From Sphingomonas glacialis (GTDB taxonomy: Bacteria; Pseudomonadota; Alphaproteobacteria; Sphingomonadales; Sphingomonadaceae): 64,000 nt of DNA. Below the pieces are notes generated by a model. The model was given only the letters and a program-made list of their open reading frames with translations. It made no database searches and was not told the origin of the DNA. Of the stretch, positions 35,382-41,321 are shown piece by piece. The stretch spans positions 170,078-234,077 of the forward strand of contig NZ_RCZC01000006.1 in the NCBI RefSeq assembly GCF_006439055.1, given 5' to 3'. The translations under genes and the position numbers were made by a program. Numbering within the stretch: position 1 is the stretch's first letter; each line of letters starts with the position of its first letter.

Positions 35382-35444
35382 CCCCCTCACCCTTCCCACG
35401 CCTGCGGCGCGGGCCCCTTCCCTCTCCCACAAGGGGAGAGGGAG
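35382..35444. repeat. right inverted repeat flanking the DUF559 gene
   Basis: CCCCCTCACCCTTCCCACGC...CTCCCACAAGGGGAGAGGGAG, reverse complement of 34922-34986. It also touches the 3' end of the DUF2171 gene on the other strand. Confidence 0.8.
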
Positions 35445-35450
35445 TTAGGA

Positions 35451-35711
35451 TCATTTCTCTTCTTCGAACGTCACCGCCACGTCGGCGTTGGCGGACAAGC
35501 GCACCTTGCCGTCCTCGACATCGGCAACCAGGCCGAGCGAGATGTAATGGTGATGCCCTTCATGCGAACCCGAACCTTCGGTGACCTGCGCGCCCGAATC
35601 CTTCTTGGTCAGCTTGATGCGGCCGCCCTCGACATGGTCGACGGTGCCGACATGGACGCCGTCTGCGCCGATGACTTCGGCATGTTCCTGGATCTGCGAT
35701 GCGTCGACCAT
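35451..35711 (-). CDS. DUF2171 family protein
   Basis: 86 residues, acidic and soluble. MVDASQIQEHAEVIGADGVH and VGTVDHVEGGRIKLTKKDSG are the DUF2171 signature, a PRC-barrel-like strand set; the His-rich middle (GSHEGHHHYISLG) is typical too. Start 35711 gives the family N-terminus; a longer frame to 35747 adds nothing conserved. The function is unknown and the family is often stress-induced in sphingomonads. It is transcribed against the nrd genes, showing that nrdA and nrdB are not one simple operon here. Confidence 0.83.
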   Translation of the reverse strand: MVDASQIQEHAEVIGADGVHVGTVDHVEGGRIKLTKKDSGAQVTEGSGSHEGHHHYISLGLVADVEDGKVRLSANADVAVTFEEEK

Positions 35712-35782
35712 GATGGTAACTCCTGTGCTATGATTGCGAGCCCCCAACGCGCCGTCCGGCCATTGGATGCACGGGAGTGTCT

Positions 35783-36091
35783 ATGATGCGAATATTACGC
35801 CTGCGCAACGCTTTGCTCGGCCTGCCGATGCTGCTCGCGGCGTGCGCGCATCAGGTGTCGAGCGCGGTGCAGCACACCGCGGACACGCCCGGATTCCTGC
35901 TTGGCGTGTGGCACGGCTTCATCTTCCCGGCCGCCTGGGTGCTGTCGCTGCTGATGCCCGATGTCGCGGTCTATGCCGTCCCCAACCAGGGCGGCTGGTA
36001 CGATTTCGGCTTCTTCATCGGCATCGTCTTCCTCGGCGTCGGCGCGAACCGCACGCGCACCGTCTATGTCACGCGCGTGGTACGGCGATGA
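35783..36091 (+). CDS. hypothetical membrane protein
   Basis: 102 residues, not recognised. The N-terminus (MMRILRLRNALLGLPMLLAACA) looks like a lipoprotein signal, with Cys in LLAAC. It is followed by SSAVQHTADTPGFLLGVWHG, a second hydrophobic stretch (FIFPAAWVLSLLMPDVAVYA) and WYDFGFFIGIVFLGVGANR. Start 35783 follows ACGGGAG by 6 bases; a GTG at 35777 is possible. The stop overlaps the next small gene (ATGA), so the two are probably translated together. Confidence 0.62.
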   Translation: MMRILRLRNALLGLPMLLAACAHQVSSAVQHTADTPGFLLGVWHGFIFPAAWVLSLLMPDVAVYAVPNQGGWYDFGFFIGIVFLGVGANRTRTVYVTRVVRR

Positions 36092-36288
36092 GCCTGTCGA
36101 TCCTTATCATGTACGCCGTCGCCGTGCTGTTCAGCGTGATCGGCGCCGGCCTCCTGCTGTCGCTCACGCGGCCGAGCGCGCCGGGCAAGGTCTACGCCTT
36201 CCGCATGATCGGCATCATGGCGCTGTCGCTCGGCATCGTGCTGTTCATGTCGGCCAGCGCGATGTGGCGCTGGAGCGTGGCGGCATGA
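36088..36288 (+). CDS. small hypothetical two-helix membrane protein
   Basis: 66 residues: two membrane helices (ILIMYAVAVLFSVIGAGLLL and IGIMALSLGIVLFMSASAMW) around a short loop SLTRPSAPGKVYAFRM. Not recognised. The ATG overlaps the stop of the gene before it. A small pair of membrane proteins with unknown role, situated between DUF2171 and nrdB. Confidence 0.55.
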   Translation: MSLSILIMYAVAVLFSVIGAGLLLSLTRPSAPGKVYAFRMIGIMALSLGIVLFMSASAMWRWSVAA

Positions 36289-36351
36289 CCCATGCTCATC
36301 CTGGAGCGGCGAGCCACCACGGCACCGTTGCCGAGGCGCAACGCACGATAA

Positions 36352-36466
36352 ACGCCTCCCCTCCCTGGAAGGGAGGGGACCGAGGGGTGGGTCGCTCTCA
36401 ATGGGAACGGAACGCCCGCCACGGGCCGACCCACCCCCAACCCCTCCCTTCCAGGGAGGAGAGTCA
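36352..36466. repeat. REP-like long inverted repeat upstream of nrdB
   Basis: CCTCCCCTCCCTGGAAGGGA...GGGTGGGTCGCTCTCAATG...CGGGCCGACCCACCCCCAAC...CCTTCCAGGGAGGAG. Same family as 15684-15790 and the 28906-29399 array, including the central CTCTCAATGGGAACG. nrdB starts about 100 bases further on. Confidence 0.75.
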
Positions 36467-36563
36467 TCAGACCTCACCCCGCGCGGCCTTCCCGTCGCGG
36501 CAGGGGCAGCCCGTGCAGCCCCAGTTTTAACCCATTCCCAGAACACAGTCCCGGAGTACCCCA

Positions 36564-37628
36564 ATGTCCCTCACCGAAGCCCGCAAGCAGTACAAGCCGT
36601 TCGAATACCCCTGGGCGTTCGATTTCTGGAAGCGCCAGCAGCAGATCCACTGGATGCCCGAGGAAGTGCCCTTGGGCGAGGATTGCCGCGACTGGGCGCA
36701 GAAGCTCAGCGACCACGAACGCAACCTGCTGACGCAGATCTTCCGCTTCTTCACCCAGGCCGATGTCGAGGTGCAGGATTGCTATCACGAGAAATACGGC
36801 CGCATCTTCAAGCCGACCGAGATCAAGATGATGCTGGCCGCGTTCAGCAACATGGAAACGGTGCACATCGCCGCGTACAGCCATCTGCTCGACACGATCG
36901 GCATGCCCGAGAGCGAATACGGCGCCTTCCTCGAATATAGCGAGATGAAGGACAAGCACGATTACCTGCAGACCTTCGGCGTCGACACCGACGAGGACAT
37001 CGCCAAGACGCTCGCGATGTTCGGCGGCTTCACCGAGGGGCTGCAGCTCTTCGCCAGCTTCGCCATGCTGATGAACTTCCCGCGCTTCAACAAGATGAAG
37101 GGCATGGGGCAGATCGTCACCTGGTCGATCCGCGACGAGAGCCTCCACTGCGAGGGCATCATCAAGCTGTTCCACGCCTTCTGCGCCGAGCGCAACTGCA
37201 TGACCAAGTCGGTGCGCGACGACATTGCCGACATGTGCCAGCACACCGTCCGGCTCGAGGACAATTTCATCGACCTCGCGTTCGAGATGGGCCCGGTCAA
37301 CGGCATGACCCCCAAGGAGATCAAGAAGTACATCCGCTACATCGCCGACTGGCGGCTGGGGCAGCTGGGGATGAAGCCGATCTACATGATCGACGAACAC
37401 CCCCTCCCCTGGCTCGCGCCGATGCTCAACGGCGTCGAGCACGCCAACTTCTTCGAACAGCGCGCCACCGAATATTCGAAGGCGGCAACACGCGGGAATT
37501 GGAACGAGGTGTGGGACGGGTTCGACAAGCGCCAGAAGGCGAAGGCGGGGGTTGGCGTTCCGGTGGCGAACGAGGATGCTGGCGACGCGGGGGATATGTT
37601 CTCGCGGGCGGGCGTGGCAGCGGAATAG
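36564..37628 (+). CDS. nrdB: ribonucleoside-diphosphate reductase beta subunit, class I
   Basis: Diiron-tyrosyl radical subunit that supplies the radical to NrdA. 354 residues. The block METVHIAAY has Glu98, His101 and radical Tyr105, with the same spacing as E. coli Glu115/His118/Tyr122. EVQDCYHEKY and DESLHCEGIIKLF provide other iron ligands. There is no ATP-cone at its N-terminus either, so neither subunit shows one. The C-terminal tail is Ala/Gly-rich (GDAGDMFSRAGVAAE). Start MSLTEARKQYKPFEYP is the standard one. Confidence 0.94.
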   Translation: MSLTEARKQYKPFEYPWAFDFWKRQQQIHWMPEEVPLGEDCRDWAQKLSDHERNLLTQIFRFFTQADVEVQDCYHEKYGRIFKPTEIKMMLAAFSNMETVHIAAYSHLLDTIGMPESEYGAFLEYSEMKDKHDYLQTFGVDTDEDIAKTLAMFGGFTEGLQLFASFAMLMNFPRFNKMKGMGQIVTWSIRDESLHCEGIIKLFHAFCAERNCMTKSVRDDIADMCQHTVRLEDNFIDLAFEMGPVNGMTPKEIKKYIRYIADWRLGQLGMKPIYMIDEHPLPWLAPMLNGVEHANFFEQRATEYSKAATRGNWNEVWDGFDKRQKAKAGVGVPVANEDAGDAGDMFSRAGVAAE

Positions 37629-37632
37629 ATAA

Positions 37633-38214
37633 TTGGCGACGCTGAGACGCAAAACACCATTGAGGTCGATACAGACCGTTCGTGCGCGCGGAAAATATGA
37701 GCCGCTTGAAATACAGATTTCTCGGCAAACCGACGTAATCGAAGAGCATGAACGGTCTATCGCTTGGCATACTGCGGTTCAGTCTTGGACGAATATCATT
37801 TCTCTCGTCTTTGGAGTTATCACGACTGCTCTTTTGGTTTATCTAACATACCAACAAATAAATATTAACTTGGAGCAGTCGGACTCTGCCAAAAAGCAGG
37901 TTGCTTTAGAGTATGCTAAGGTATCCCCACAGTTTGGTGTGAAAATGGCATTCTTCCCCCCAGCTAAAGATGTAAGCCCAAAGGAATACTTTCCAAAATC
38001 TATTTCAATCCGTCTTTTACGGGGCGATGCCACCATCAACAATGTCTTGGTTTCACAGGACATTGGAGTGGGTTATGTCCCTGTCGCAGGGAAAATGAGG
38101 AACCAGAGCAATTGCAAAGTACGAATTCAAAATTATTTTGAACAAGGAAGCTCTGCGGACATCAACTCAAATCTGATGGCTTCTAAAATTGCAAGTGATC
38201 CAGTTTTTTTTTAG
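37633..38214 (+). CDS. AT-rich membrane-anchored protein of unknown function, 5' frame of a frameshifted gene
   Basis: 193 residues from a TTG start just after nrdB; not recognised. A cytoplasmic N-terminus is followed by one membrane helix (about 53-73, TNIISLVFGVITTALLVYLT) and a coiled-coil-like stretch (QININ to VALEYAK), then a beta-rich domain. The DNA is clearly poorer in GC than the window and uses AT-ending codons, indicating recent acquisition. The frame ends at TAG directly after a run of nine T (38204-38212); the coding sequence goes on in the -1 frame to 38486. Intact, it would be about 284 residues. Confidence 0.6.
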   Translation: MATLRRKTPLRSIQTVRARGKYEPLEIQISRQTDVIEEHERSIAWHTAVQSWTNIISLVFGVITTALLVYLTYQQININLEQSDSAKKQVALEYAKVSPQFGVKMAFFPPAKDVSPKEYFPKSISIRLLRGDATINNVLVSQDIGVGYVPVAGKMRNQSNCKVRIQNYFEQGSSADINSNLMASKIASDPVFF

Positions 38215-38486
38215 ATAATTTTTCTAAATACATTGTATTATTACCTGAAAAAACTTATGTAAAGATTACTTATGTTGACATATTCGGACAAAATAAAAGC
38301 GTTATATTTTCAGGAGAAAAAAACGACCTTGAAAAGGTTCCGGACACAGAGTTTTCGAGAAACTCCCTTTTTGAAATGGTCGATGTAGATTTCTTGCCGC
38401 CCAATCAATTTCATGCCGCTCATATGTTCAACGTAGTCGGACAAAAGCCAAAAACCTTAGGCTGTAAGAAAATATTAGCGATGTGA
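38211..38486 (+). pseudogene. 3' continuation of the AT-rich gene in the -1 frame
   Basis: From TTA at 38211 the frame runs 91 codons without a stop in AT-rich DNA, encoding DNFSKYIVLLPEKTYVKITY and later KVPDTEFSRNSLFEMVDVDF to TLGCKKILAM. It has no start codon or ribosome site of its own near the beginning. Together with the upstream frame it looks like one protein split at the T9 run, through a lost T, a sequencing error, or programmed -1 slippage on T TTT TTT. Confidence 0.6.
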
Positions 38487-38574
38487 CTCACGTTTTTTCT
38501 GATCAGCTTAACCGACTGGTGGTCCGTCTGGACCAACACACATTATCTAGCTCTTCATCGGGATCGTCATCCGG

Positions 38575-38805
38575 ATGTATTTCGACGACCATCCGCCACC
38601 GCATATGCATGCCAGCTATCAGGGGCTTGAAGCGTTCGTCGCGATTGAAACCGGTGAGATCGTCACAGGTACTCTACCCAAGGAGGCGGCCAAGCTCGTC
38701 AAGCAATGGACGCTCGACCATCACGACGAACTTATGGCAAACTGGCACCGCGGCGTTGCGTTAATGCCGATGGAGATGATCTCCGGAGCGGACAATGATG
38801 ATTAA
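38575..38805 (+). CDS. DUF4160 family protein, probably 5'-truncated
   Basis: 76 residues starting MYFDDHPPPHMHASYQG. Relatives usually start about ten residues earlier with a MPTI.RF.GI-like strand. Here the codons before the ATG (LFIGIVIR) still fit that strand but run into an in-frame TAG with no start, so the true N-terminus appears to have been lost at the edge of the AT-rich island. LPKEAAKLVKQWTLDHHDEL is the conserved helix. Overlaps the DUF2442 gene by 11 bases. DUF4160/DUF2442 pairs are suspected toxin-antitoxin modules. Confidence 0.68.
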   Translation: MYFDDHPPPHMHASYQGLEAFVAIETGEIVTGTLPKEAAKLVKQWTLDHHDELMANWHRGVALMPMEMISGADNDD

Positions 38806-39061
38806 GCTCATCCACATCGAGCCTCGCACCGATGCCACCGTGCGGCTCTCCTTCTCCGACGCCACCACCGCACGCTGGTCCGCCGCCGACTACATCACCC
38901 GCGACACGGTGATGACCCGCCCGCTCGCCGACCCCGCCTTCTTCGCGCGCGCCTTCATCGAAAGCGGGGCGCTGGCCTGGCCCAATGGCTTCGAGCTGTC
39001 CGCCGATGCACTGCATCGCCGGCTCGATGCGGCCGGGGAACTGGTACGAACGGCTGCCTAA
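38795..39061 (+). CDS. DUF2442 family protein
   Basis: 88 residues, starting MMIKLIHIEPRTDATVRLSF. The DUF2442 core TARWSAADYITRDTVMTRPL and LADPAFFARAFIESGALAWP with NGFELSADALHRRL is clear. It is the usual downstream partner of DUF4160; which of the two would be toxin or antitoxin is not established. Convergent with the RelE-type toxin gene, the two stops overlapping by 4 bases. Confidence 0.8.
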   Translation: MMIKLIHIEPRTDATVRLSFSDATTARWSAADYITRDTVMTRPLADPAFFARAFIESGALAWPNGFELSADALHRRLDAAGELVRTAA

Positions 39062-39345
39062 ACGAGAGGCGGATACCGTCGCCGCGTATGCAGCACGGTA
39101 AGAACATCGATCTCCCCCTCGGGCGCGATCGCATAGACGATCCGATACGGCAGCCCAGGCACCGCAAAAGACCGCGTCCCCGCAACCTCGCCAACACGCC
39201 CAAGCTTCGAGAACTGACCGAACATCATTGCGGTCTGGAGGATCCGGCTCACCACCCGCTCGGCGGCACGCTCATTGTCCTGCGCGATCCAATCGCGGAT
39301 CGCGACCAGATCGTCTCGCGCCTGCGGCGTGAGGTTAACCTTCAA
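39058..39345 (-). CDS. RelE/ParE-family toxin
   Basis: 95 residues of the ParE/RelE fold: LTPQARDDLVAIRDWIAQDN, then VSRILQTAMMFGQFSKLGRV and VPGLPYRIVYAIAPEGEIDV with the final strand VLTVLHTRRRYPP. Closer to ParE-like plasmid stabilisation proteins than to mRNA-cutting RelE. It starts with TTG at 39345, overlapping the end of the 57-residue antitoxin frame, which keeps translation coupled. Confidence 0.84.
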   Translation of the reverse strand: MKVNLTPQARDDLVAIRDWIAQDNERAAERVVSRILQTAMMFGQFSKLGRVGEVAGTRSFAVPGLPYRIVYAIAPEGEIDVLTVLHTRRRYPPLV

Positions 39346-39508
39346 GCTTGAGGTCGCGCCACACCTGCTCGACCGGGATCATCGCCGCACGATCGCGGCT
39401 TTGTGCCAGTCCGCGTTCGATCTTCGCGCGCTCCCAGGCCGCATAGCCGGGGTCGTACGGGCCCTCATGCTTGGAAACCTTCTCTGCGGGAATTGCGTCA
39501 GGCTTCAT
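39335..39508 (-). CDS. small antitoxin partner of the RelE/ParE toxin
   Basis: 57 residues (MKPDAIPAEKVSKHEGPYDP and on to VEQVWRDLKLEG), directly upstream of the toxin and overlapping its start by 11 bases. The C-terminal RDRAAMIPVEQVWRDL block is the recurring end of short ParD/StbD-like antitoxins. No clear DNA-binding domain is visible before it. Start 39508 follows a modest site (TTGCGAGC). It is a real partner too short for a routine 60-codon cutoff. Confidence 0.72.
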   Translation of the reverse strand: MKPDAIPAEKVSKHEGPYDPGYAAWERAKIERGLAQSRDRAAMIPVEQVWRDLKLEG

Positions 39509-39570
39509 GCTCGCAAGTGTATCACCGTTTGCGCATTACGAAAATCGCCGTTTGCGCCACCATCCCTATC

Positions 39571-39698
39571 CTCCCCCGCCAGGGGGAGGTGGCGGCCGTA
39601 GGCCGACGGAGGGGGCGGAAGCGGTGTCCTCTGCAAGGGAGGGCCCGCTTACCTCCCCCTCCGGCGCATACGCGCCACCTCCCCCTGGCGGGGGAGGA
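39571..39698. repeat. REP-like inverted repeat
   Basis: CCTCCCCCGCCAGGGGGAGG...TGGCGGCCGTAGGCCGAC...AGGGGGCGG pairs with CCGC...TACCTCCCCCTCCGGCGCAT...CCACCTCCCCCTGGCGGGGG. It lies between the antitoxin start and the convergent end of the DUF6629 gene. Confidence 0.65.
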
Positions 39699-39709
39699 TT
39701 AAACGCCCC

Positions 39710-40408
39710 TCACCCCCGCAACCACGACAGCACAAACGGCCGCCGCGGCGCGCTCGTCCCGTTAGGCGTCGCCACATCGATGTCCTGCCGGTTGAACTGC
39801 CGATACAGCACCACGCTCAGCACCGCGGCATAGAAGCACCACACCGACGCGAACGCATAGCCCTTGACCAGATGCACGATCGTCAGCCCGATCACGTTAA
39901 GCAGCCCATACCCCCGCACCACGCGGTGCGTCGACAGCAGCAGCGCCCCGCACGTCGCAAGGATGTAGAGCAGCGACACCCACATCTGGCTGGTGATCGG
40001 GTTGGTATAGGTGATCGAATGCTGCTCGATCACCGCGCAGGTCGGCGCGACGACGAGGCCGGTCATGTTCCACGCGAACACCATCGCCCCCACGCCGCAC
40101 AAAGCCAGGATCGCGCGCCGCCGCCACCCCGGCGGCTCCATCAGCACCACCGCGACGGGCATCAGCAGCGGCAGGATCCCGATCGCGTAGAGCGTGAAGA
40201 GGAACACCGTGTGGTCGACCGCCACCGCCCCGAGCCGCCCCGCGAGCGCGAGCCACACCATCCCCTCGGAAAACTGGTGCACCGCGAACAGCAACGGCAC
40301 GCACGCGAACAGCAAGGCGCGCGGCTCGCGGACATGCCGCAGCGTCGCCACGCCGACCACCCCGAGAACGGCGGAGGCGGTAAAACTGGCGGTGGCCGAA
40401 AAGCACAT
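39710..40408 (-). CDS. DUF6629 family membrane protein
   Basis: 232 residues, seven predicted membrane helices. The N-terminus MCFSATASFTASAVLGVVGV is the hallmark of the DUF6629 family. FACVPLLFAVHQFSEGMVWL and SQMWVSLLYILATCGALLLS are other recognisable helices, and the C-terminus is cytoplasmic. The function is unknown. It is divergent from the gene at 40645. Confidence 0.75.
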   Translation of the reverse strand: MCFSATASFTASAVLGVVGVATLRHVREPRALLFACVPLLFAVHQFSEGMVWLALAGRLGAVAVDHTVFLFTLYAIGILPLLMPVAVVLMEPPGWRRRAILALCGVGAMVFAWNMTGLVVAPTCAVIEQHSITYTNPITSQMWVSLLYILATCGALLLSTHRVVRGYGLLNVIGLTIVHLVKGYAFASVWCFYAAVLSVVLYRQFNRQDIDVATPNGTSAPRRPFVLSWLRG

Positions 40409-40598
40409 GAGCGCGGACTTTCAGGAAGCAGGAGGCCTCCAGATGCGCAACATCGCGGGCGATTGCCAGCGGCATCTCGCCTCCCCCCGCCCCCACCGCG
40501 CGGCCCGCTGGGCAACACGGCCGTCCCACACCGGCCAGGCCGCTCGGCCAAGGCCACGCCCCGTCCGGTCTGCAACAAAAACCGGCTGTCCTACACGA

Positions 40599-40617
40599 AC
40601 CATTTGGGTTAAATGGT
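40599..40617 (+). promoter_or_regulatory. inverted repeat ACCATTT-N5-AAATGGT
   Basis: A perfect 7-bp inverted repeat 27 bases upstream of the 40645 ATG in otherwise GC-rich DNA. It is placed as an operator or promoter element would be. The regulator is unknown; the protein encoded downstream contains a helix-turn-helix-like segment and could be its own regulator. Confidence 0.4.
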
Positions 40618-40644
40618 GTGCCGCCCAAAAACGGAGGTGGCACA

Positions 40645-41232
40645 ATGTCCGATTTCGAAGACCTGTACCCCCGCGAATATTTCCGCGTCGAGGCCGAGCG
40701 CCGGATCCGCGCCGAAATGGCCGAAGCCCGCCTGCGCGTCCGCAAGGACGGCTGGACCGCCGATCGCCAGCGCGATTTCCTGGCGACGCTTGCCGATACC
40801 GGCTGCGTCTCGGTCGCGGCCGAAGCGGCGGGGATTCGCCCGCGTTCGGCCTATCGCTTGCGCCGCCACCCGGCGGGCGCGGGCTTTGCCAAGGCGTGGG
40901 ACGAGGCGCTGATGGTCGCCGCCGGTCGGCTCACCGCGATCGCGTTCGAGCGCGCGGTGGTCGGCACGCCGCGCGAGGTGTGGCGCGGCGGCATGCTGAT
41001 GTCCGAGACGAGCGTGCCGTCGGACAAGATGATGATGTTCCTGCTCCAGCACCTGTTGCCGAGCACTTTCGGCGGGCGCGGCGTCGAGCAGCAGAGCGTC
41101 GAGCAGCGCATGGCCGATGCGCGCTTCACGCTGCCCACGTCGCTCGAGTCGCTGGTCGATGTGCCGGGCGACGTCGATATGCTGCTCGAGGTCGATTACA
41201 CGCCGATGCCGCCGCGCGACGAGGGCGCCTGA
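40645..41232 (+). CDS. hypothetical protein with helix-turn-helix-like N-terminal region
   Basis: 195 residues; starts MSDFEDLYPREYFRVEAERR with GGAGGTGG 6-7 bases upstream. The segment DGWTADRQRDFLATLADTGC with VSVAAEAAGIRPRSAYRLRR reads as a small helix-turn-helix resembling those of terminase small subunits and some transcription factors. The rest (LTAIAFERAVVGTPREVWRG and MMMFLLQHLLPSTF) is conserved-looking but unassigned. No phage genes surround it, so a chromosomal regulator is more likely than a prophage remnant. Common in sphingomonads as hypothetical. Confidence 0.65.
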   Translation: MSDFEDLYPREYFRVEAERRIRAEMAEARLRVRKDGWTADRQRDFLATLADTGCVSVAAEAAGIRPRSAYRLRRHPAGAGFAKAWDEALMVAAGRLTAIAFERAVVGTPREVWRGGMLMSETSVPSDKMMMFLLQHLLPSTFGGRGVEQQSVEQRMADARFTLPTSLESLVDVPGDVDMLLEVDYTPMPPRDEGA

Positions 41233-41283
41233 CGCCCGCGTGATGGTGTGACTTTCGTGTGACTTTCCGCGTTCCGAGAGCAC

Positions 41284-41309
41284 AGCCCCTCCCGTTTCCG
41301 GGAGGGGCT
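41284..41309. terminator. bidirectional hairpin between the 40645 gene and dxs
   Basis: AGCCCCTCCCG-TTTC-CGGGAGGGGCT is a perfect 11-bp stem with a tetraloop between two convergent genes. It lacks a long T tract on either side, so termination strength is uncertain. Confidence 0.6.
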
Positions 41310-41321
41310 GTCTAGCAGCGC

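Noticed and set aside
40645..41232. Prophage remnant because of a terminase-small-subunit-like HTH.
   Set aside because: No terminase large subunit, portal, integrase or att site is nearby, and the composition is chromosomal.
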